A stretch of DNA of 17,058 nt from Litorivivens sp047622145 (GTDB taxonomy: Bacteria; Pseudomonadota; Gammaproteobacteria; Pseudomonadales; Spongiibacteraceae): positions 1-17,058 of the forward strand of contig JBLHMO010000068.1 in the NCBI GenBank assembly GCA_047622145.1, read 5' to 3'. The notes beneath the pieces are model-generated. The model did no database searches. It was not told the DNA's origin and saw only the letters and a list, made by a program, of their open reading frames with translations. The number at the start of each line of letters is the position of its first letter. Positions within the stretch are counted from its first letter, which is position 1. Shown in pieces: positions 1-7,176 of the stretch. The position numbers were made by a program, and so were the translations under genes.

Positions 1-651
1 TACCGGCATGATCCACTGCGGCGTTCGCTGAAAATGCACGAGTTTTTGCGCGCGCGTCGAGAGTGCGCAGATAATCTGCACACCCGTCGAACCAGTACCC
101 ACAACACCGACCCGCTTGCCATCGAGCACTACTCTGTGGTCCCAGCGCGCGGTATGGAAGATATCGCCCTTGAAGCAATCCATGCCCGGAATGTTCGGCA
201 TTCGCGGCACATGTAGGACACCTGTTGCAGCGATAACGATGTCGGCGGTATCGCGTATGCCACTGCGGGTTTGAAGCTGCCATTGACCCTTCGCAAACGC
301 ACAACTGACAATTTCTTCGTTGAAGCGAATCAGCTTGTCGACGCCATACTTAGCTGTTGTGCGCTCAAAGTAATCCTGAATTTCTGCGCCCGGCGGCAAC
401 AGATGGCTCCAATCCGCATTCGGTTCGAAGGAATAGGTGTAGGAATGCGAAGGCACATCGCAGGTCAAGCCCGGGTAGGTATTCTCACGCCAAGTGCCAC
501 CGACTTTAGACGTCTTCTCGTAAATCGTAACATTGCGATAGCCGGCTTTCTGCAATTTTATGCCGCTTAAGATCCCGGCCATGCCTGCGCCAATGACGAC
601 AAAGCGCAGCTCGCGCTTTTTTCCTTCAAGCCCATTATTTTTGTCGACCAC
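1..651 (-). CDS. Baeyer-Villiger-type FAD/NADPH monooxygenase, partial
   Basis: This is the N-terminal 217 codons of a flavin monooxygenase; the rest lies beyond the left edge. The start is a GTG at 651-649, chosen because AGGAGGG sits about 7 bases upstream. An FAD-binding GAGMAG motif is at residues 21-26, followed by GGTW at 51-54. The Baeyer-Villiger fingerprint FxGxxxHxxxW[P/D] is matched exactly at residues 160-171 (FKGDIFHTARWD). A second dinucleotide motif, GTGSTG at 185-190, would bind NADPH. Family members insert one oxygen atom from O2 into a ketone (giving an ester or lactone) or oxidise heteroatoms, using NADPH, in the cytoplasm. The substrate cannot be told from sequence; ketosteroids, cyclic ketones and other terpenoids are common in the family. 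A single gene behind its own leader, separated by about 150 bases from the helicase remnant. Confidence 0.9.
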   Translation of the reverse strand, partial: MVDKNNGLEGKKRELRFVVIGAGMAGILSGIKLQKAGYRNVTIYEKTSKVGGTWRENTYPGLTCDVPSHSYTYSFEPNADWSHLLPPGAEIQDYFERTTAKYGVDKLIRFNEEIVSCAFAKGQWQLQTRSGIRDTADIVIAATGVLHVPRMPNIPGMDCFKGDIFHTARWDHRVVLDGKRVGVVGTGSTGVQIICALSTRAQKLVHFQRTPQWIMPV

Positions 652-671
652 AATCCGCCCTCCTCTTATGC

Positions 672-699
672 TAAGTTCATTACGCTGAATTGATTACGC
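672..699 (-). repeat. Tandem 14-bp imperfect direct repeat in the monooxygenase leader
   Basis: Two adjacent 14-base units, GCGTAATCAATTCA and GCGTAATGAACTTA on the minus strand, match at 11 of 14 positions. They end about 20 bases upstream of the GTG start. Such a helical-face tandem could be a regulator binding site, but it lies close to the ribosome binding site and may instead be chance. Most of the 652-802 spacer otherwise shows no recognisable structure. Confidence 0.35.
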
Positions 700-802
700 T
701 TGCTGATACATAGTGCGGACTCGAGCAAACCGAGAATACGTCCATATGCACTATATTTGGATTGGGTGGCCCTGAATGGTCACAACGCTTTGCCAGCCAC
801 GC

Positions 803-1801
803 TTACGCTTGGGGTTTATTCGGGCCCGCCGCCCCCTTAGGAGCAACACCCTCCATCAGGCGGAGCTTGGCGCCACTCTCGACCCGCCACCATGCCGGCA
901 GTAGTTTTCTGATTTTTGTATCCCGGTAGCGATCATCAATCAGCTCAATGACGCCTCGGTCAGTGGGCGTGCGAATCAGGCGACCCGCCGCTTGAATGAC
1001 TTTGGTAATGGCTGGGTACAAATAGGCGTAGTTGCAGCCTTCACCGTAGCGCGTCTATAGCACCTCCTTGATTTGCTCGCGATTATCGTCATTCGGCGGC
1101 AAGCCCAATGTCGCAACAAAGACGCCAATTAATTTTTCGCCTGGCAGATCGACGCCTTCGCCAAAAATTCCGCCCGGTACGCAAATGCCTATGGCCGGTG
1201 TGTCATCACTGAGATGGCGAATAAATGTCTGCCTTTGTGGCGTCGTCATGGCAGGCCGCTGATACCGCAGGTTCAATTCAGGGTAATGCTTAGCCATATA
1301 GTCATGGAGCGCTTGCGCGTAACTCAGACTGCTAAGAAATACCAAATAATTACCGGGCTGCCATTCCCGCTGCGCCACGATACGCTTTGCCAGTAGGGGT
1401 AGCGAATCGGTACGCCTATCGATGCGGGTACCGATATTGCTTATCAGACGCAAATCAATTTGCTCACGAACAAATGGGCTGGGAATATCCTCAAACACGG
1501 TGTTCGGCGGCATGCCCAGAAAATCCAGGTAGTAATTCGCGGGCGACAAGGTTGTGGAAAATAGCACGACCGATTGAGCGGCCTTAAAGCGCTCAACAAG
1601 GTGATTTGCAGGAATAAGACTGCCGATGGTAAGCACAGCGCTGCCGGTCATTTTCGCGCACCAGCCCGGTGACGATTCAAAACTCAGGGTGAACAGGGAA
1701 TGTTCGCCAAAGGTTTCTGCCAAACGTAAAAAGCCGATGGCCGTACACAGCACTTCCTGTATATCCTTGGCGCGGTGATGGTCTGAGAGGCCTGAAGCCC
1801 G
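803..1801 (-). pseudogene. Decayed C-terminal fragment of a Rad3/DinG-type (COG1199) helicase
   Basis: About 332 codons of the C-terminal half of a superfamily 2 XPD/DinG-like DNA helicase remain. Visible parts in order: VVLFSTTLSP (motif III-like region), GGIFGEGVDLPGEKL (motif V) and QAAGRLIRTP (motif VI with the arginine finger), then a short C-terminal tail. The Walker A, DEAH and iron-sulfur regions are absent; coding similarity starts immediately after the MFS stop codon in the same frame. An in-frame TAG at 1057-1055 interrupts the sequence just before motif VI, with the same frame continuing on both sides (KEVL-stop-TRYGEGCNYAYL). A 5' truncation plus a nonsense codon means it cannot make an active helicase. 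Intact relatives unwind DNA with ATP. It appears to be a deletion remnant of a chromosomal helicase, unless the TAG is a sequencing error, which would still leave the truncation. Confidence 0.85.
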
Positions 1802-3463
1802 CTAGCTAGGGAACTGCAGGGTTTCATCCCCGCGATCGGGTACGTCTTCACTCCAGCGTACCGAGCCAGCAGGCCGGTCCAACCAGCGCGACACTTTGAT
1901 CGGTTCAATGCCGATGTGCATGCTGGCAGCACGTCGATGCAAAACACTGTCTTCGAGCGTACGCCGATCACGCAGCCGCAAATAATCATCCCAAGTAGCG
2001 CAGCTAAAGCGTTCGGACCAGCGCTCAGGGTCGGCTATGTCGCGCGATAAAGACCAATAATACGCGCCATTACGGGCGCGTGCCTTGTGCTGTTTGCGCA
2101 TCAAATTATAGAAATCCCGAGCTTTGTCTGCAGCTATGCGGTACTGGAGTTCTATGCTGATGGGGCCGCTACGGCCGCTGATGCCCAACTCAACTTCGGG
2201 GTCATCGAGCAGCTGTTCATCCAACTCGGTGGAGGAGCTTCTATCGGCAACGGGCAGGTAACGGCCAAGAATCAATGATGCCAGCAGCAGCACAGCGGCA
2301 GACTGGAAGGCAATGACGATACCGTAATCTCGCGCCACCATGCCCCAGCCCCAAGAACCGATGGCAACGCCCAGTGTTATGGCAGCACTGGAGGTAGCGA
2401 TGGCGCGCCCCATCACCCAGCGCGGCACAAACAACTGCACCATGACACTGATCGTGGTGGTAATCATCATCCAGCCCATACCCGCGGCCATCAAAATCAG
2501 CAAATCGAGCATCAGACTGCGGCTCAACGCCAGCAGGGCCAGACTGCCGGCAACCACCACGCAGCAAATCCGTACGGTCATTTCATTGCCCAGTTTTTCG
2601 CGCATGATTTGCAAGGCAAAAATGCCACACACCGCACCGACGCCAAAGGCACCCAACAACAGACCGAAAGTACTGGCATTGCCCTGCAACAAATCGCGCG
2701 CAATCAGCGGCATAAGTGAAGGCAGAGCGGCACCGATCAAACATAGAATAAAGGCGCGAGCAACCGCCCTGCGCACCGGCTGCATATTGATCACATAGCG
2801 CACGCCAGAATTAACCGAACGAAACAGCCCTTCCGGCGGCAGCCGCGACACTTCGGTATCTCTTCGCCAGCGCCGCAGAGATTCCAGCATGGGTATAAAC
2901 GATAGGGTATTGACCGCGAAGGCGACGGTTGCGCCTAGGGTAGCCACCAAAATACCGCCAATAGCCGGACCGACGCTACGCGCAAGATTGTAGCTAATAT
3001 TATTCAGGGCAACGGCTTGAGGGATTAATGTCGTTGGTACCTGCTCGGCCACTGACGCACCTCGCGCCGGCGCCGCCAGGGCACCGCCAGTGCCCACAAG
3101 AAAGCACAAGCCCAGCAGAACCCAAGGCGTAATCAAGCCCAGATAGGACACCAGCGTCATCGCTAAGCCTGCCAGCAGGGACAGAAAAAAGAAGAGCATC
3201 TGCACCTTGCGGCGATCGTAGATATCGGCAATGGCACCTGCGGGCAGAGCAAACAGCGCCATCGGCAGGAAGGTCGCCGTCTGTACCAAGGCAACATGGT
3301 CTGCGGTGGAGATGCCCGCCATCACCCAAGCCGCAGCCACACTCTGAATCAGGCCGCCGGCATTGGACACCGTGTTACTAAGCCACATATTGCGAAAGGT
3401 GGCGTGCTGGAGCGGCGAGAAGATCGGCTCGGCCTTTCCCTCAACTTGGGACGATGCTCCCAT
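1802..3463 (-). CDS. MFS_3-family exporter with C-terminal soluble domain
   Basis: A 553-residue major facilitator of the MFS_3 (DUF894, EntS-like) family. The membrane part, roughly residues 20-410, holds hydrophobic helices with the MFS motif A loop GAIADIYDRRK at residues 76-86. A hydrophilic linker rich in Asp/Glu follows, then a soluble domain of about 110 residues (from near GPISIELQYRI) containing NGAYYWSLSRDIADPERW, as in long MFS_3 proteins whose tail resembles a dimeric alpha-beta barrel. Family members export siderophores or small toxic molecules by proton antiport across the inner membrane; the cargo here is unknown. GGAG five bases before the ATG supports the start. It follows the stator operon by about 150 bases in the same direction, but a candidate promoter and palindrome in that gap suggest independent control. 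The stop codon is directly followed, in frame, by helicase remnant sequence. Confidence 0.88.
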   Translation of the reverse strand: MGASSQVEGKAEPIFSPLQHATFRNMWLSNTVSNAGGLIQSVAAAWVMAGISTADHVALVQTATFLPMALFALPAGAIADIYDRRKVQMLFFFLSLLAGLAMTLVSYLGLITPWVLLGLCFLVGTGGALAAPARGASVAEQVPTTLIPQAVALNNISYNLARSVGPAIGGILVATLGATVAFAVNTLSFIPMLESLRRWRRDTEVSRLPPEGLFRSVNSGVRYVINMQPVRRAVARAFILCLIGAALPSLMPLIARDLLQGNASTFGLLLGAFGVGAVCGIFALQIMREKLGNEMTVRICCVVVAGSLALLALSRSLMLDLLILMAAGMGWMMITTTISVMVQLFVPRWVMGRAIATSSAAITLGVAIGSWGWGMVARDYGIVIAFQSAAVLLLASLILGRYLPVADRSSSTELDEQLLDDPEVELGISGRSGPISIELQYRIAADKARDFYNLMRKQHKARARNGAYYWSLSRDIADPERWSERFSCATWDDYLRLRDRRTLEDSVLHRRAASMHIGIEPIKVSRWLDRPAGSVRWSEDVPDRGDETLQFPS

Positions 3464-3499
3464 TCAATCTCCGAACGCAGTAAGGCGGGAAAAGAAAAC

Positions 3500-3528
3500 A
3501 CTATAGGGGAGTTGCCCGCACTACTGAA
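3500..3528 (-). promoter_or_regulatory. Candidate sigma-70 promoter of the MFS exporter
   Basis: On the minus strand TTCAGT (weak -35, 3 of 6) is separated by 17 bases from TATAGT (strong -10, 5 of 6). The -10 ends about 37 bases before the MFS start codon. The location, between an upstream palindrome and the gene, is sensible, but the call rests on consensus matching by eye. Confidence 0.35.
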
Positions 3529-3536
3529 TAGAGATT

Positions 3537-3556
3537 TCGTGCAAAGTGCTGCACGA
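3537..3556. promoter_or_regulatory. Perfect 7-bp inverted repeat upstream of the MFS exporter
   Basis: TCGTGCA and TGCACGA form a perfect inverted repeat around a six-base centre (AAGTGC). The arms can be extended outward by AGAT/ATCT if a two-base bulge is allowed. It sits just upstream of the candidate -35 box of the MFS gene. No run of T follows on either strand, so an intrinsic terminator for the DUF2894 gene is less likely than an operator for a dimeric repressor, but neither is proven. Confidence 0.4.
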
Positions 3557-3614
3557 TCTGTCGTAAACACTAGACTCGAAAGGAATTCCCCCAGGGCGGA
3601 TTACATTAAAGCGA

Positions 3615-4382
3615 TTACCGCACCTTTTTCTTCGAGTCCGACTTGGCTACACGCGCGGTCTTTTTTATTCTACTCGCGCTCAGCTGCTCCAGCGCAGCCA
3701 GTGTTTCCAAATAGCTGACCAAACGCTCCAGATAGGCGGGCGAAGCGTCCTGAGTCTCGCGAAGAATCTGTACGGCCAACATATCCGGATTAAGTGGACC
3801 GGGATCCTCCGGGCGATTGTCGAGGGCAAATTGCACCTTGCGTCGCTTGGCATGGCGACCCTGCAACTGCCGGAATTGTCTGGCGGCGCGCAACTCAAGA
3901 GGCTTGCCGAGTTCGGACGGAAATAGGCTTTTCTGAATGAGCTTGTCGCTATCTTGTTCGCGAAGCTGCTCAGCGCTTAGCTCAGCCTTCTGCTCACTAC
4001 TGTGCTGCCCCATCAGGCGCGTATTTTGTTCCCGTATTTTTTGATCAAGCTCGCCAAGAGGCTGCTCTTCCTGGTCCCGATTCTGTTCGCGCATCTCCAT
4101 CAACAGAGTCGCCAGCGCTGAAGTTTCGATAGAGCAATTCACACCACTATCGGTGGAAACACTTCGCGCCAGTATGTGCTCGGCAGTTTCCAATACGCTC
4201 TGCACTCGGCTATAGAGGCGTTGTGCTACCGACTCACGCGCAGTATCTGCTCGCTTTAGCAGAGCTTCAGCCAGCGTCAGATTTTGCTCGGCGAGCTTTG
4301 CATGGGCCTGCGCTCTGAGCTGCGCGAGCAAATCGCGAAGCGCAGTGGGGTCTACCATTGGATGCACAGAGGGCTCCGGCAT
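3615..4382 (-). CDS. DUF2894-family protein, last gene of the stator-like operon
   Basis: A 255-residue soluble protein of the DUF2894 family, function unknown. The N-terminal ~70 residues are helical (LRDLLAQLRAQ, then a helix ending in ETAEHIL). The middle is Gln/Glu/Lys-rich and probably flexible or coiled. The family-typical C-terminal block runs from LRAARQFRQLQGR through NRPEDPGPLNPDML to SPAYLERLVSYLETL, and the tail is lysine/arginine-rich. No signal peptide or membrane span is seen, so it should be cytoplasmic. The ATG at 4382 is preferred: it lies just after the preceding gene's TAA (one base between) with GGGAG upstream; an ATG at 4409 would overlap the previous gene by 26 bases. 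Its invariable-looking position beside the MotA/MotB-like pair suggests a cytoplasmic partner of the motor tail. That role is inference. Confidence 0.85.
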   Translation of the reverse strand: MPEPSVHPMVDPTALRDLLAQLRAQAHAKLAEQNLTLAEALLKRADTARESVAQRLYSRVQSVLETAEHILARSVSTDSGVNCSIETSALATLLMEMREQNRDQEEQPLGELDQKIREQNTRLMGQHSSEQKAELSAEQLREQDSDKLIQKSLFPSELGKPLELRAARQFRQLQGRHAKRRKVQFALDNRPEDPGPLNPDMLAVQILRETQDASPAYLERLVSYLETLAALEQLSASRIKKTARVAKSDSKKKVR

Positions 4383-4383
4383 A

Positions 4384-5073
4384 TTAGCCCGCTCCCACCG
4401 TAGTCGCATTCTTAGGGCTTATTGCGTCAGCATTTTTTTCAGTGACAGCGCCGGTATTGCCACGCGGCACCGGCGCCATTTCTACCCGCCGATTGCGGGC
4501 GCGGCCCTGCGCATCAGCATTGGACGCCACCGGCTGCTGGGCACCAAAGGCTGCGGCAAACACTCTATCGGCCGGCATACCCGCCTCAATCAAGGTGCGC
4601 ATAACGGTGAGCGCTCGCTGCGCGGACAGCTCCCAGTTATCGGCAAAATTCAGGTTGCCCTCCTGAATGGGCAAGTCGTCGGTAAATCCGCTGACCATCA
4701 GTAACTGCTGGTGCTCATCCAGAAAAAACCGGAGCGGTTCAATCAGCGACTCCAATAGCGCGCGACCATCGTCCTGCAATTCCGCTGAGTTAAGGGAAAA
4801 CAACACCTTGCCGCTGATACCGATACGCCCTTGTTCGAAGGTAATTCGACCCTGCGCCAGTGGTGCCGCCAAAGCGTGTTCCAGCGTAATCCTGCGCTGC
4901 TGTTCAGCTTCGCGTTTCTCTACTTCCTGCTTTAACGACTGGGACAGCTCTAGCTGAAATCCGAGTGTCCACACCAGCAGCAGCACGAACACACCAACCA
5001 TACCCGTCATTAAATCGCCAAACACGGCCCAGATGGGTGGATCCGGATCAAGACTATTTTCAATATCCGACAT
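4384..5073 (-). CDS. MotB/ZorB-like OmpA-domain stator protein
   Basis: A 229-residue inner-membrane protein anchored to peptidoglycan. A short cytoplasmic N-terminus is followed by one membrane helix (about residues 14-38) that carries Asp20 in GDLMTG near its start, the position of the ion-binding aspartate in MotB, ExbD and ZorB. A charged helical linker (44-70) leads to an OmpA/MotB peptidoglycan-binding domain at about 80-200. That domain shows GFTDD (129-133), NWELSAQRA (146-154) and the signature RARNRRVEM (191-199). The roughly 28-residue tail is low complexity. It would pair as a dimer with the channel protein encoded just upstream (six bases between the genes), and use ion flow to drive motion or signalling. 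It is not the flagellar MotB: no flagellar genes are near, and it sits with DUF802, DUF3348 and DUF2894 genes. Confidence 0.88.
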   Translation of the reverse strand: MSDIENSLDPDPPIWAVFGDLMTGMVGVFVLLLVWTLGFQLELSQSLKQEVEKREAEQQRRITLEHALAAPLAQGRITFEQGRIGISGKVLFSLNSAELQDDGRALLESLIEPLRFFLDEHQQLLMVSGFTDDLPIQEGNLNFADNWELSAQRALTVMRTLIEAGMPADRVFAAAFGAQQPVASNADAQGRARNRRVEMAPVPRGNTGAVTEKNADAISPKNATTVGAG

Positions 5074-5079
5074 TAGCGA

Positions 5080-7176
5080 TTAACCCTGCTTGCCGTTCGA
5101 TTCGCGCACATGCCCCAGCAACTCTTGATGACTTAACAAGTTGTGGTCGATGATTTCACGCGCCTGACTCAGGTAATACTCCATCTGTTGGTCGCTGCGC
5201 TGGCCCGAGTTTGTCAGCACTGTTTCTATTTGCTCAAGTCGCGCTATAAGCTGGGTGTTAGACTCACCGAAATGCTCCACGGCGTTATTGAATACTTCAC
5301 CGAGTGCGGACAATTCAGCGGCACTGGCTGAAAAATGCGCCATCTGCTCACCCAACGAGTTACTCTCGGCGCTAACTTTTTCACCAAACTCCTGACCCAC
5401 AGTGGCAAGATGCTGGCCGGATTCTTCGAGCAGGGCTTGCACCGCTTCGCGTTGCAAACGGGCGTTCTCTTCCAAACTGGCTGAGAGCGCATTGAGCTGG
5501 GTCATGGTCTGTTGGCGCTCGGCCAACAGCGCATTATCGCGTTCGATATTTTTGCCGATTTCGCCACGCAGCTGCTCAATCACTTCGGCTGCGGCGCGCG
5601 GTGCATCGGATGCCGTTTCAATCAGCCGCGACAGGGGTGCTTCTAAAGACTCGCCTAGCGCCGCGAGTTGCTTGGCACTGGTTTCCTGCAATTGCGCAAG
5701 CTGGGCAACGGCGGCCTTGCCGCGCTCTTGTTCGTCCTCGCGCAGCGCCTGTAATTGTGTCGTCGCTGCAGTAACCAGTTCACCCAAGCGCTGCGCCGCT
5801 TCGCTTTGTGACTCTGCATCGCGCTGCTGCATGACGTTCAGCAGCATTGCGCTCTGCTCCAGCAGTCGGGCAATCTCATTTTGGGTCTCTGTCGCCCTCT
5901 GGCAGCTGCGCTCAACGATGTCTGCCGTGGCCCGCGTCAACGACTCTGCGCTCAGCTCGAATTTGCTGCGCCACTGTTCTAGCTTCTGCTGCTCGGCTTC
6001 TTGCCATTGCCTGAGCCATTCGCCATTGGCCTGCTGCAAAGTGCTCTGCAGGCTGCCAGCACCCTCACTGAATTTGGACTGTGCACTTTCAACCTGCTCG
6101 ACAATTTTTTCTAACAAGTGCTCGTTAGCCTGTTGCTGGTCATTCAGTGCCGCCTGCCAATTCTGCCGGAGCGTGTCGCTGCTGCTACCGAGCTGCTCGC
6201 TCATCACACTGAGTTGCTGCGCCACCACCGAACCAAATTGCTCGTGAGTATTTTTACTCTCGGCAGCCATCCTCGCGGCGAACTCTTTCAATATGGGTTG
6301 CGCGCTTTCAGCCGCAAGGCGACCGGTATCGCGAAAGCCGTCACTGAGAGCAGATTCAACTGAACTACTTAACTGCTGGTATTGACCGGACAGACTTTGC
6401 TGCAAGCTCTCCTGACTATTGCTGAGTTTGTCGGCCAAGACCTGCATGCGCTCATCCAATTGTGTGGCGAGAACGGACAACTGCTCGGCCACGGCGGGCA
6501 AGGCAGCGGACTGGGCCTGGAGCACTTCATAGGTTTGGCGACGCTGATAGCTCAGTGAATGCAGTTTGAATACACCGGCCATTTCAGAGTCCAGATGCCT
6601 TGAAGCCTCCAAACGCTGTTTGCGACTCAAGGTTGAAATCAAACCCAACATAGCCGAGGCGGTCACACCGGCAACAGAGGTGGCGAAGGCCATCCCCAAG
6701 CCCTGAATAGGCACGGCCAGCCCTTTGCGCACTGCGTCCAGCTCAGTGCTGCCCTGCAACGCGCCCACGGCGCCCTGAAGTGTTTCGACCATACCAATAA
6801 AGGTGCCGAGCAAGCCCAACATAACCAACAGTCCCACAAGATAGGGCGTGAGCAGTGGCGCTGGCAGGCCGGTTGCTTCACCGTAAATTCGCTGCCGTAC
6901 CGCAAAGCGCAAGGTCGGACACAATTGACTGAGCCATTTTACGAGATCGCTGACCGGTTGCTTGGCGCTATTCAGCGCCCGCTCCAGTGTTGCGGTCGCT
7001 TTCTGGTAACGAAGCAACTCGGTGAAACCGGCGGTGTAGGCACCGGCAATCAAAATAGTGACCAACAAAGCCAAGGCATTGCTGTGTATAAAGCTCGAGC
7101 CCATCCACAGCACCACGAAGGCGCCCAGTGCGAAGGCAATTATGGAGAATATTCTGGTCATGAAGGGTCCTGTCAT
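5080..7176 (-). CDS. DUF802-family MotA/ZorA-like channel protein with long helical tail
   Basis: A 698-residue protein with four predicted membrane helices at about 8-29, 34-54, 109-130 and 160-182, the MotA/TolQ/ExbB topology. TM3 contains the typical GLLGTFIGM and TM4 contains GLGMAFATSVAG, with Thr166/Ser167 where related channels have polar path residues. The whole region from about 190 to 698 is polar, rich in Gln/Glu/Ala/Leu and glycine-poor, consistent with one very long coiled coil projecting into the cytoplasm; DUF802 repeats belong to this kind of tail. Related channels form pentamers around a MotB-type dimer. The start at 7176 overlaps the DUF3348 stop by ATGA. A second ATG at 7161 (Met6) has a better AGGA six bases upstream, so either start is possible. 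Function in this family is unknown; the closest studied architecture is ZorA of Zorya. Confidence 0.87.
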   Translation of the reverse strand: MTGPFMTRIFSIIAFALGAFVVLWMGSSFIHSNALALLVTILIAGAYTAGFTELLRYQKATATLERALNSAKQPVSDLVKWLSQLCPTLRFAVRQRIYGEATGLPAPLLTPYLVGLLVMLGLLGTFIGMVETLQGAVGALQGSTELDAVRKGLAVPIQGLGMAFATSVAGVTASAMLGLISTLSRKQRLEASRHLDSEMAGVFKLHSLSYQRRQTYEVLQAQSAALPAVAEQLSVLATQLDERMQVLADKLSNSQESLQQSLSGQYQQLSSSVESALSDGFRDTGRLAAESAQPILKEFAARMAAESKNTHEQFGSVVAQQLSVMSEQLGSSSDTLRQNWQAALNDQQQANEHLLEKIVEQVESAQSKFSEGAGSLQSTLQQANGEWLRQWQEAEQQKLEQWRSKFELSAESLTRATADIVERSCQRATETQNEIARLLEQSAMLLNVMQQRDAESQSEAAQRLGELVTAATTQLQALREDEQERGKAAVAQLAQLQETSAKQLAALGESLEAPLSRLIETASDAPRAAAEVIEQLRGEIGKNIERDNALLAERQQTMTQLNALSASLEENARLQREAVQALLEESGQHLATVGQEFGEKVSAESNSLGEQMAHFSASAAELSALGEVFNNAVEHFGESNTQLIARLEQIETVLTNSGQRSDQQMEYYLSQAREIIDHNLLSHQELLGHVRESNGKQG

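Noticed and set aside
2340..2798. Plus-strand frame opposite the MFS gene
   Set aside because: Low-complexity antisense translation within a well-supported transporter gene.
3349..3570. 73-codon minus-strand frame spanning the MFS leader
   Set aside because: It overlaps the MFS start in another frame, contains the palindrome and promoter candidate, and shows no protein-like conservation signature.
5402..6247. Long plus-strand open frame (281 codons) opposite the channel-protein tail
   Set aside because: It is Ser/Cys/Arg-rich antisense translation of a repetitive coiled-coil gene, with no recognisable domain; the opposite strand is clearly coding.
4384..7176. Flagellar MotA/MotB
   Set aside because: The long tail on the channel protein, the DUF3348 and DUF2894 neighbours, and the absence of flagellar genes do not fit.
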